A DNA stretch of 64,000 nucleotides, taken from Kudoa neothunni (Eukaryota > Cnidaria). The stretch is from NCBI GenBank assembly GCA_964304625.1, contig OZ199839.1, positions 992,001 to 1,056,000 of the forward strand, written 5' to 3'. The translations under genes and the position numbers were made by a program. Shown here one piece after another: positions 35,701-46,816 of the stretch. The first letter of the stretch is position 1. The number at the start of each line of letters is the position of its first letter. The notes under the pieces were generated by a model. The model did no database searches. It worked only from the letters and a program-made list of their open reading frames with translations, and was not told the DNA's origin.

Positions 35701-37979
35701 CGATTGGTCCTATACATACCTCTCAATCGTTTTATCTCATCTTTAGATAATGTTGGAGATGTCTCAGTTGTTGGATTATTATTAGGAAAAGTTGGTGCAT
35801 TGCTAGAGTTAACAGTTGTTGATTTTTCTTTATTATGTTGATTTTGATTTTGTTTAGGAATCGGAACATAATACATTCCCAAATTATTTGCATGAATTTT
35901 TGCTTTCGCAATAAATTCTGCATATAAAACATCTGAAGGTTGATTATTGAAGGAATTAATGGTTGCTATCAACTCTTCGGACGCATTTCTGAATAATTGG
36001 GTACGCTTTTCTTTGCGTCTCTTATTTCTCACAGCTGGGTCCTCATCAGGCTCTTCTTGGTGTTGTGAAAAAGGTATTGGCTCTGATAAAGGTTGTGAGG
36101 GTATTTGATTGCTTTGTAATTGGCTAGATGGATTTATTTTAGGGGTTACTTTAGGGTTAAATGGATTGTTGGTAATTGTAGATAATTCTAATAGGAATTT
36201 TTAATTTTTGTTTAGATTTAGGTGCTGGAGTGATACCAACATTCGAAGTAACATTGGAAACAATTGTTGTGCCTATAGATTGGATTTTGTTGTGATTTTT
36301 ATTGATTCTATTAGCTAAAGCTTGAAGATGCGGATCAGGACTATTAACCTGTGGAAAATGCTTTTTTGAAGGCGCAGGTTGTTGTGAAGATTTGTCAGAT
36401 TCTTCAATAAATTGAAGATTGGCTTGGATTTTTGTATTGCCACTACTTTGGATGACAATTGGTTTGTTTATAGAGGGAACTTGTTTAGTAGTGATAGTTA
36501 GTGGTTTATTAGCATTTTTATCTCGCAATTTTCTGGCATTTGCTTTGTTTTTTAGCAATAGTAATTAGTTGATTGACTTCTTGAGAAATCGTAGTAATTT
36601 TCGGTTGAATTAATTTTGGAGATTCCTCTTCTATTATTACAGAATTATCCTCTACAGTGGAGAAGTAAAGGGTATCTTCTTGATTAATTGGAGTAGGAAT
36701 TGTAGTTGGTGTTGGAGCTTTAGGAGCGTTATATGTTGGGATATTGGTTGGTGGATCATAGTACACAATAAATGATGAATTGGATGAAATTGATGAATTT
36801 AGAATGTTTGGTTCCTTTTCAATTAGTTCTAATTTGACAGCAGAACAGTCGCCTTCAATTGATGAGTTGGGTGATTTATTTGGTGATTTAACACTTACAA
36901 TAATAACATCTTCATCATCTTCAATGGAATTTTCCAAAATGGCAACGTCTAGATTGTTTTCCTGTGATGACTGATTCATCGTTGAATCGTTCAATAAACT
37001 GTAATTATTGCTTAATTCTACTGTATTTTCATCAGCCATAATTGCCATTAATTCATTTCTATATTGCTCATGTTGATTATCAAATGTTAGAGTTTTTTGC
37101 GACCTGTTTGATATTGTCTTATTAGGCGCTAACATTATGTCTATAATATTTATTTCCTCTGGGTTGGGAACTAATATTTGCTTAAAATTATTATTTTGAT
37201 TCTCAATTTCATTTTCCCTAACTATCTGTTCTAGTTTTAGTCGATTTCTTTCAAATTCAGCCCACCATTTAGCTTCCTTAGCATTTTTTTAAGCGATAAC
37301 TGACATTATCGCTATTGCTATTGTTAGCTGAGTTATTGTTATTATTCATAAAGTTGATTGTCTTGTCAGTGTTTATATTAATGTTAATATTAATATTATT
37401 GTTATTATAGTGGTGGTGGTGATTTTGGACATTATGTTGTGTGGTTAAATTGCATGTTGTTTCATTTCTATTAGATACAGATTTGGGATTGAGAATTGGA
37501 TTATGGATTGGATTGGATTTGGTGCACGTAGATATAACATTCTTTTTATATAATTCTAGTGCACCAAGGAAACCGTAATTATTATCAATATTATCAATAT
37601 TATTATTATTATTAATATTAATATTATTATTATTATCATTATTATTATTATTATCATTATTATAATAATAATTTTGGTTAATATCATTCTCCGATGGTTG
37701 TAGTGTAACTTTAGCTGCGTCGTCATTATTCGTGTTTACATTGTTGACATTTGTTGTTGATATTGATGCTGATGTTAATGTTGTTGACGTTGTTGTTGAT
37801 GTGGAATTAATCAAATTAATCAAATTTTGTTGAGTTGCAGATGAGTTTAAGGTTGCGGTCGTGTTAACATTGACGTTATTGATATGATCAACAGTTTTAT
37901 TGGTGTTATTATTATCAATGAAATGATTGTTGTTTAATAGTGATGGAACAGACTTTTCTTCGTGTAATTGTTGTTCCTG
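32798..37979 (-). mobile_element. Element B2: family B LINE, 5' part lost in an assembly gap
   Basis: Collinear with B1 from the 3' end (32798, equivalent to 26354) to the edge of the N-run at 37979 (equivalent to about 31531 of B1). About 1.2 kb of the 5' end is not seen. The sequence is nearly identical to B1, with added single-base indels. Confidence 0.88.
33005..37979 (-). pseudogene. Family B protein of B2, several frameshifts
   Basis: The frame is split into consecutive open pieces: 37979-37278, 37135-36518, 36558-36157, 36032-35547, 35339-34350, 34330-33593 and 33526-33005. Most breaks are one extra or missing base in a T- or A-run (for example near 37288, 36548, 34352 and 33430). RT motifs including FADD, the zinc knuckle and RRPDIVLVN are all present in the pieces. 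At the 29372-equivalent site, where B1 has an extra T, B2 keeps the frame (HNKEKSTTVNSS), which shows that the pre-RT and RT parts belong to one protein. The number of indels is high for a copy that otherwise matches B1 almost base for base, so assembly error is likely. Confidence 0.85.
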
Positions 37980-38179
37980 NNNNNNNNNNNNNNNNNNNNN
38001 NNNNNNNNNNNNNNNNNNNNNNNNNNNNNNNNNNNNNNNNNNNNNNNNNNNNNNNNNNNNNNNNNNNNNNNNNNNNNNNNNNNNNNNNNNNNNNNNNNNN
38101 NNNNNNNNNNNNNNNNNNNNNNNNNNNNNNNNNNNNNNNNNNNNNNNNNNNNNNNNNNNNNNNNNNNNNNNNNNNNNNN
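37980..38179. other. assembly gap, exactly 200 N
   Basis: A run of exactly 200 N, the size of a placeholder. Left of it the sequence is family B at about B1 position 31531. Right of it the sequence is family B at about B1 position 29997. The two sides therefore overlap by about 1.5 kb of the element rather than continuing each other. Confidence 0.99.
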
Positions 38180-40958
38180 CTTTGGATGACAATTGGTTTG
38201 TTTATAGAGGGAACTTGTTTAGTAGTGATAGTTAGTGGTTTATTAGCATTTTTATCTCGCAATTTTCTGGCATTTGCTTTGTTTTTAGCAATAGTAATTA
38301 GTTGATTGACTTCTTGAGAAATCGTAGTAATTTTCGGTTGAATTAATTTTGGAGATTCCTCTTCTATTATTACAGAATTATCCTCTACAGTGGAGAAGTA
38401 AAGGGTATCTTCTTGATTAATTGGAGTAGGAATTGTAGTTGGTGTTGGAGCTTTAGGAGCGTTATATGTTGGGATATTGGTTGGTGGATCATAGTACACA
38501 ATAAATGATGAATTGGATGAAATTGATGAATTTAGAATGTTTGGTTCCTTTTCAATTAGTTCTAATTTGACAGCAGAACAGTCGCCTTCAATTGATGAGT
38601 TGGGTGATTTATTTGGTGATTTAACACTTACAATAATAACATCTTCATCATCTTCAATGGAATTTTCCAAAATGGCAACGTCTAGATTGTTTTCCTGTGA
38701 TGACTGATTCATCGTTGAATCGTTCAATAAACTGTAATTATTGCTTAATTCTACTGTATTTTCATCAGCCATAATTGCCATTAATTCATTTCTATATTGC
38801 TCATGTTGATTATCAAATGTTAGAGTTTTTTGCGACCTGTTTGATATTGTCTTATTAGGCGCTAACATTATGTCTATAATATTTATTTCCTCTGGGTTGG
38901 GAACTATTATTTGCTTAAAATTATTATTTTGATTCTCAATTTCATTTTCCCTAACTATCTGTTCTAGTTTTAGTCGATTTCTTTCAAATTCAGCCCACCA
39001 TTTAGCTTCCTTAGCATTTTTTAAGCGATAACTGACATTATCGCTATTGCTATTGTTAGCTGAGTTATTGTTATTATTCATAAAGTTGATTGTCTTGTCA
39101 GTGTTTATATTAATGTTAATATTAATATTATTGTTATTATAGTGGTGGTGGTGGTGGTGATTTTGGACATTATGTTGTGTGGTTAAATTGCATGTTGTTT
39201 CATTTCTATTAGATACAGATTTGGGATTGAGAATTGGATTATGGATTGGATTGGATTTGGTGCACGTAGATATAACATTCTTTTTATATAATTCTAGTGC
39301 ACCAAGGAAACCGTAATTATTATCAATATTATCAATATTATTATTATTATTATTAATATTAATATTAATATTATTATTATTATCATTATTATTATTATTA
39401 TCATTATTATAATAATAATTTTGGTTAATATCATTCTCCGATGGTTGTAGTGTAACTTTAGCTGCGTCGTCATTATTCGTGTTTACATTGTTGACATTTG
39501 TTGTTGATATTGATGCTGATGTTAATGTTGTTGACGTTGTTGTTGATGTGGAATTAATCAAATTAATCAAATTTTGTTGAGTTGCAGATGAGTTTAAGGT
39601 TGCGGTCGTGTTAACATTGACGTTATTGATATGATCAACAGTTTTATTGGTGTTATTATTATCAATGAAATGATTGTTGTTTAATAGTGATGGAACAGAC
39701 TTTTCTTCGTGTAATTGTTGTTCCTGCTGTTGATTAGTAATAGAAAAGGAATTAGTAGGAATGGTGTGAAAGAATGGTTGAGTCACGCAAGGATTAGCGT
39801 GTTGATCATTAATAATATCATTATCAATAACGTTCAATGTAGGAATAGAATTGTTGTTATTTTCCGCGTTAATTTTAACATCGCAATGCGTTGCAGCTAT
39901 ATTAAAAGTTACTTGTTGTTGACCGGTTGCGTCAACCGAGTCAGTTGATGGATTAGATGGATTAGCATGGTAAAGTGATGATTTTGGAGAATGTGAAATT
40001 GATGAGTTCGAGTCATTGGAATGGGTAGATTCTGTTGGATATAAATTCAGTGGATCATTTAGCGAAATGATGAGGTTTTCGCAGTCGAGCAATGGAGAGT
40101 CGTTTACCGATTCTTCTTCGTCTATTTCTTCGTAGGCGTCGCATGGTAATTCGTTATCAGCGTAATGGTCGGTGGTGAATCGATAATTATCATCCGCTAG
40201 CTCATTTACAGTAATCTTGTTGGTTTCATTAGTGAGTAAATTAGTGGTGCTTTCTAGTGATGTAGTGTGTGGTGATTTGGAACAATTGTCGATTGGAATA
40301 TTGTTATATAAATGAGAATCATATTCCGATGGTTGGATGGATATTGCCAAGGTTAGTTGGATAACCAGATTATCGGGGATTAATCCGATTTCCATAAAAT
40401 TTTCATTTTTCTCGTTTAGTTGATCAATGATGGCGTTTTTAAGAGCATCAATAGAAAGCGAGTAACGTTGCTTTCGCTCTAGTACTCGTTTTGGGAGTTT
40501 TGGATTGCAACGATTTATTACCATCCAAACCAACTTTAAAGATGGCCTGATTTTGACATCTTCTGATGGTTCAATCGTGTCAATATTGGGACATGGACAA
40601 GCCAAGGTAGGTATGTTTCTATCGTAATACTCATCAATTGCGTGTTGAGCGTTTTCCGAGTGTTTAATTGAGGACAACATTTCCGTAAAGATTGGCATAG
40701 AGCATTGAAACAATGAAATGTACTTTCGTACAAAGTCAGCCACACTTTTAGCTATAGGCGGTAGTTTTGCGCACGTACCTTTCAATTCTAGATATGAAGA
40801 ATATAGATGAAAAATCATCGGTGAAAGTTCGTGGTCAAAATTCCTCAGCATCGAGACCTCGCAAACTGATTTTAAAGGTATCTTCATAATCAGCGCATCG
40901 TAATTTTGCGAAATATGCATAAATTTTCCATTTCCGCTCCGAAAAAACGAAAAATTTT
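38180..40958 (-). mobile_element. Element B3: 5' part of a family B LINE
   Basis: Collinear with B1 from its 5' end to about B1 position 29997, where the gap begins. The 3' 3.6 kb (RT and endonuclease) is not in the window's sequence. It differs from B1 and B2 in repeat number at the poly-Asn/His tracts and at single bases (for example ACTATTATTTG for ACTAATATTTG near 38905), so it is a distinct copy or allele. Confidence 0.88.
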
Positions 40959-40983
40959 CGCCTGGTAGGGGGCTCGAACCCAT
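38180..40983 (-). CDS. Family B LINE protein, N-terminal 934 residues (B3)
   Basis: The longest uninterrupted view of the family B N-terminus, starting at the tRNA ATG (40981-40983) and open to the gap. Residues 1-8 (MGSSPLPG) are the same as in family A because the tRNA encodes them. From about residue 45 the block LRNFDHELSPMIFHLYSSYLE...KSVADFVRKYISLF is shared with C1, D and, more weakly, A. LKLVWMVINRCNPKLPKRVL and IGLIPDNLVIQL follow. Residues about 300-640 are low-complexity, rich in Asn, Ser and Thr, including runs such as NNNNDNNNN. WWAEFERNRLKLEQIV and NPEEINIIDIMLAPN near 650-710 are conserved in C1. No zinc finger or protease motif was recognised. The role of this half is unknown; DNA or RNA binding is possible. 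Confidence 0.88.
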
Positions 40984-40992
40984 GGCCTCAAG
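40959..40992 (-). repeat. tRNA-Lys 3' half at the A3/B3 junction
   Basis: An identical 34-nt tRNA 3' half. It joins the 3' end of A3 to the 5' end of B3 and supplies the B3 start codon. Confidence 0.95.
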
Positions 40993-43900
40993 TACACAAA
41001 AATAGCGGGAAAAATAGTGTTCGTAAACTAATCTAATAAATGTTTATTTTGGGAAGGTGGAAGTTGGAATTGGGATGGTCCTTGATTGGTTGGATGATCT
41101 AAATAAAATTAACAATTATTAAACAAGTTACGTGCGGTTTGGAGGAGAAGATTTCGTTTTCGCAACTCCCTGTAAGGGGGGGTTGCGAAGACGGAATCTT
41201 GGGAGGTATCTTCATCGGCTTTTTGGACGGTTGGGATAGTGGTTTTTGGATGGATTTCTTAATGGATTTTTTGCGCGATGAAGGTGGAGGTGGAGGCGCC
41301 AAAGTCATCACTGGGGTAGCTTTGATAACCATGGGTGGCGTCACAGATTTCTTCTTCTGGGGAGGTGGATTTTTAAAGATATCATCAGTTTGGGATAGAA
41401 ACACTTGGGATGATTGGGAGTTTTGAGGAGAGTTGGAGGTGGGGATTTCAATTGTTGGGATGACTTGTTGGATAGTCTTGATGATATTGGTGGATTTGGT
41501 TGCTGGAGTGCGTTTTTTTAGGCGCGTTTCGCAGCAGTGGTTTTTGGTTGTCCACATAGACACCATTTCTACAAATGGGTGTAGCGGAGGTTCCAAAGAC
41601 ATGGGCTCTCCAGATGGTCGAAGAGTCCAAGAGAACAGATCTGGTGATTGCTTTCTTTAAGGCTGACACCCTCTTTTTGTTTTTAACGAAAAGAGCTTTA
41701 TAAACATCATTATTGGGCTCATAATGAGCCCCCAAAGAACCGTAGATCAGCGCATAAAGTTGGCACGAGTAGCCCTTTTCCATCCATTGTGATTGCTCCT
41801 CCCTGTACTTGGCAACCTTGTGTTGGTATACTTCTTCCAGGCGAGAGAGTGACGATTCGAAGGTGATGGAAACGTCGCAGATAATGACATCTTTGGTTTG
41901 GTCATTGAGGAGTACAATATCTGGTCGACGGTTAGAGGGGATCTGTGGGAAAATGGTGTCGAGGAATGTCACCCAATTCTTATTGGGCTTCATCTGTTCA
42001 GCGATGAGGTCAACAATATGGTTGTGTCGAGCGGACCTTGCTCTTTCACCGAACTTGCAGCCACCCAGAATATGTCCTAGGTGTTCCGTTGCCACATGGC
42101 AACGTCTACAGTCGGATTCAGAACAAAGTTTACGTATTTTCAATACGCACTTTGTGGGGAGCGCATTCACTCGCGCCAGGATGCCAAAGCGGTAGACATA
42201 GGGAGATACATCACCTTGGTTAATCCAGGAGTTTGCGACTTTGCTTCCCACAAAACACTCAACGGATCGTCCCTGCATACGCTGAGACTTCCATACGTCG
42301 AGGAACATCGACTGAACATGCCACCGAATACGGCGTACTCGGGTGGCACCTCGCTGTTGATGAGGGGGAATGTGTGGTGGCGGACTGAGGTAATCAGAGT
42401 CAATGTCAATCTTTGAGGGAGACTGTTCATCGACTTGCTTGACTTGGAGTCCAAGAGACTTTGCATTCAAGCGGATGCTAGAGAAGATACTTCTCACGTC
42501 TCTGGACTTGATATACTCAGTGTCCCTGTTAAAATAGTCCTCAGGGGTGAGACTTTCGTTGGTTCTCTTACCAACGATGGATAAAATTGCGTCCTCAGAC
42601 AGTTTGGCGACTCTTTCATCCGCGGAATGGATGAGGTTGAGTGCGGAGGCTAATCGGAGGGCACAAAAGTCGAGTTTAAGGCATCTCAGACCGAATCCCC
42701 CCACTGCACATGGAGTGTACAGTAGGGACTTTGTAACAGATTCGGGCATAGCTAACCAATGGCGAACTGATGACCGAATCTCAGAATCGATTTTCTTGAG
42801 GTCCTCGATGCGGATAATGTTATTCTTCATAGAATACTCAAGGGTGGGCATTAAGTAAGTTTTCGTGAGGTTAATCTTCATAAAGTGCAGTAGGGGAGCG
42901 TTTGAAACTTTTTGAAGGTTCTCACTAAACTTAGGGAAGCAAGGTGGCAGGTCTTTAAACGACTTTAGATTTTTACAAGTACCTAGGTACTTATAAAAAT
43001 CCTCCATCAGCGGGATTGGCACACCTTGGAGAACATATGGTTGGATTAATGTGGAATTTACAATGCGCGTTTTATTCTTAAATGTGACATTAAGTGTCGC
43101 ACTCTTAGAATGGTTAATGCGCAGACCAAGATCATTAATAAATGCTTCGAATTGATGGAGGAGGACATTCATTTGGATATTATTCTCGGTCAGCAACACA
43201 ATGTCATCGGCATATGCCAACGCACCAAAAACCTGACCGTGAAGTTTATATCCCTGTTTTGAGTCATCAATTCGTCGCAAAAAGGGGTCCAAAACGAGGT
43301 TAAAAAGTAGGGGGGATAAGGGGCATCCCTGTCGTACACCTTTACCATAAGGGTAGAGGTAGCCAGTTCCGCCGCTCTTATCCGTAACCTCGTTGAAGCT
43401 GTTTGCGTACATATGTTTTAAGAGGTTGGTGATTTGATGGGGGATATTAAAGTGGTTAAGTTGCTTTAATATCTCGGAATGGGGGACGGTATCGAAGGCC
43501 TTTTTCAGGTCTATCCAGACAGCAGATAGAGGGTTCTTCTCACGTCGTACGTCATCTAAAATTTCCTGGAGAATGAACGCGTGTTCAACGCATCCATTTC
43601 CACCGACGAATCCTTTTTGAGACGGGCTTAGTTCAACTAGGGAGGCGAGCTTTTTATTGACCACACTCATAAACAATCTGTAGATTGTTTGCGTAATAGA
43701 GATTGGTCTATACGCTGAGGGGTCCAACACATTAATTTCGCCGTCGGTCTTTGGCAGGAGTATGAGACGGCTAACAAGCCAATCATCAGGGACTCGCTCA
43801 GAATTAAGGATCCTGTTGAACAACTTTGCTAGATGAGAATCCATAGAGGGCACCTTTTTCCAAAAGGCCATATGTATTCCATCCTTACCAGGGGCAGTAT

Positions 43901-46750
43901 CTTTCTTTGCGCGGTCCAGAGCAGCACTGACTTCTTCATCAGCAATATAAAAATCGCTGAATCGGTTACCAGACTGATAGAGGGCTTCTGTGGTATACGG
44001 CACCGGTTCTACTTCATTAAGTGATACTTGAGAGGAGATTTTAACTTTCTCAGGGGGCTTAATAAAAGTAGGTTCTTCATCATCTAGCTTAGAGGCTGGA
44101 GAGGCTAAAGGGCTAAAGTTGGGAAATTTAAACTTAGGGGTAGGTGGAGACAACGGTTCACGGAATATGAGGTCTTCAGGCGCAACCTTTTCAGGCTCAC
44201 CATCATTAGATTCATTTTCAACATGATCCGAAGGAAGAGAAGACATTTGACTGTTATCCAAAGCTGGAATCTTAATAGGGGAAAGTTCGTCAGCATTCGT
44301 ACCACAGAGAATTGTCTTAACGTCGTTGGAGTTGATGAAGGAGAGAGAATCAACTATTTCCTCAGCAGATGCTTCGCACCACTTTGGCCTAGCCTCAGTT
44401 ATTTCACGAAAACATCGCTTTTGGTTACAGCGATATAAAACACGCAGACGTTTTGCTTCATTTTTAGGGGCTTTTTCAACTGGAGAATCATCTTTAATGG
44501 TGACTTGAGTGGTTGATTCTTCAGGTGCATCTTGAGTCGGTGTAGGGGAAGCAAGAATATTCTTTAAAGCTTCATCGACAAAGGTTTTCGCGGGCTCCGG
44601 AGCTTTCGGATGGTAAACCATCTTCAGTTCTTTTGCACCGTTATGCGCCGTTGTGATGAAGTGAGTATATAAATCATTAATGGGTAATTCAGAGTGAGTG
44701 GACATAACAGACCTGAGCTCATTAGAGACGCGCTCCAATGTTTCAGCTTGTTTCTTACGAAATTCAGCTGCCCTTTTACGAATTTTGTCATGTTTCTCAC
44801 GAGCCGCTATTTCATTCATTACTTCCTCCGGAATTGAAGAGGTTTCATGTGCTTTTTCATTAGCGGCATCACGTTTGGCTTGTAAATAAGATGGGGGTGG
44901 TGGAACAAAGATAGAGCGCAGTTCGGAATCTGCGATATCTTTTTCCAGAGCGGGAAGATCTAGAGGTTTGTCTAGATTTGGGTTGAGTGGGATTGTATCA
45001 ACATTTTCATGAGATTTAAAGGATTTTTGTCGACAATCACGCAAATAATTATCAACAAAGGCAAGAGAGTGTTGGCGTTTACTTGGTTTTAATTTGGATT
45101 GAGCAAAAATAGAATCATTAGGCGTAAAAATAACTTCCTCAACATTAGGCTCAAACTCGGACATAATTAATGGTGTAGCGCAAACTTTCTCCTCATTAAG
45201 TGCTTCCACATCAATATCGGAATTGTTAATAATAATAGATTCATCAATATTGACGGGTTGCATAGAATTAAGAGCTTTTTCATTAGAATTACCATCAATT
45301 AACTCATTATGGTGCTCAATGTTAGATTTGGTTAAATTACTCGATTTAACACGCTCATTCAACTTCTTACTAATTATAGTAGGTATAAATTTGCCAAACT
45401 TATTCTTAGTAAGCGCGGATTTTGATTTTTTGGGTTTAACGTTAACTGGTTTAGCTTTAAACTCATTTGGAGCATCTGCGTCATTAAACACGATATCGCT
45501 ATCGTCCTCACTTAAAACTTTAGAATTCTGACCAATAAATTCCATGTTTTCATTTTTAATGGCGTTTGCTGCGTTAAGTGATTGAAAAGGTGTAAATTTA
45601 GCACTATCATTATTCAATGAATCATGCGCAGGCAACACCGAAGTGTCGTCGTCGTCGTTTACACTTAAAATTGATTCATTATCACCAGATTCAACGTCGT
45701 TTAATTCAGTATAGCCTTCCATACCTTCATAAACAACGTTAAATGCTGGGTTTCCTACAGTTAACTTGCTCATAAACATTGCGTGAGCATCTGGATCAAC
45801 TACCAAACCATTAATGTTCTGCAATGCTTTAAAGCTATCAAACGAAGAAGAAATTTTATTATTGGTGGAATTAACAACGCTAAAAGGTTGTTCTAACTCG
45901 CAATTGTCACTGTTGTACTCAATACTATCAACAGGTGGATTATTAAGGTTATTGTTACTCATTAATATGAGATTAGGTTGAAAATTGTTGCGAGCTTTGC
46001 CAGAACGAGTAGAAGATGATTTTTTAATGTTATCTGATTTAATATAACTAAGGAAAGAATCTAAATTGTCATGAGAGGCGAATTTAGATTCAAAGTCACG
46101 GCCGGAGATTAGGACCAGATTATCTGCGACAATAACATTCCCATCGTCATTATACAGGATTAAAGGTAGTGTGTTGTTATTTATCATGAAAAGAGCACTC
46201 TGACGGATACTCTTTAACAAATTGTTAATTTCCGATTTTTTAGTGCCAGATGGCACCGCTTTCGGCTTATTAGAGCGCAATGAAACTTTTGATGCTGAGT
46301 CACTATCGGCACGTTGCACGTGCAAATTAAAGTCGTTAGTTTTATAAGGAAAAGTGGAGTTGTTAGATGCATCAATACGATCATTAGATGTAACATTTGC
46401 ACTACTATCTATCGATAACGCAGTAATAGGCAAAGTACCTTGTTTGTAGGCCATAGAGAGGGTGGGATCTTCGGACAACTTTGATGATATATCTTCAGAA
46501 AAAGTTAACTCAACAAAGCGGGCTATACGTTGGAGAAAAGGAGACCCTTGGAGCTTCAAACGCCGACGTCGCAGAAACTCATCAAGGTAATATTGAATGA
46601 AATCTGAGTAGCCTGTTAGGTCGACTTCAGCTAAACTGAGGTCAAACCCAACAAAAGTGGCATCGTTAGATTCCTTATAACCTAACCAACCATCTAGTGC
46701 TAAAATTTCGCGTTTTCGAGCTGAAAAAAAGGTCGAAAAACGAAAAATTT
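40993..46750 (-). mobile_element. Element A3: family A LINE next to the intact tRNA-Lys
   Basis: 5758 bp. It is the first element of the array, directly downstream of the complete tRNA gene. Ends are as in A1 and A2. Because the tRNA upstream is whole and its 3' half is repeated at 40959-40992, the insertion duplicated the target and left a complete tRNA. Confidence 0.9.
46736..46747 (-). terminator. possible Pol III terminator of the tRNA (T-runs)
   Basis: On the minus strand the tRNA is followed by GAAATTTTTCGTTTTTCG, two runs of five T. Four or more T is the usual RNA polymerase III stop. The same trailer, with five or six T in each run, follows every tRNA half in the array, in A, B and C elements alike, so it may be part of the duplicated target rather than of the elements. 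Confidence 0.65.
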
Positions 46751-46761
46751 CGCCTGGTAGG

Positions 46762-46772
46762 GGGCTCGAACC
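46762..46772 (-). promoter_or_regulatory. Pol III B box of tRNA-Lys
   Basis: The minus strand reads GGTTCGAGCCC, a close match to the B-box consensus GGTTCGANNCC. It is retained in every tRNA half of the array (for example 14748-14758 and 20539-20549), just downstream of the ATG. Confidence 0.85.
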
Positions 46773-46804
46773 CATGGCCTCAAGATTAAAAGTCTCGCGC
46801 TCTA

Positions 46805-46816
46805 CCAACTGAGCTA
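46805..46816 (-). promoter_or_regulatory. Pol III A box of tRNA-Lys
   Basis: The minus strand reads TAGCTCAGTTGG, matching TRGYNNARNNGG. It exists only in the complete tRNA; the 34-nt halves lack it, so inner elements would not have a full Pol III promoter. Confidence 0.85.

Larger units (their letters stand above)
41099..46775 (-). pseudogene. Family A protein of A3, frameshifted in the C-terminal tail
   Basis: Open from the tRNA ATG (46773-46775) through the RT (YADD), zinc knuckle and endonuclease to 41448. The same frame is also open upstream through the whole tRNA to an ATG at 46824-46826, giving 1792 codons in all. An extra T in a T-run near 41513 moves the frame just after NAPKK. The Pro/Lys-rich tail continues in another frame (to 41099) and loses its final residues after a second indel near 41180. 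All catalytic domains lie before the first break, so a protein with full enzymatic parts but an altered tail could still be made, if the indels are real. Confidence 0.88.

Noticed and set aside
37968-38305. Frames spanning the run of N
   Set aside because: They are open only because N cannot give a stop codon.
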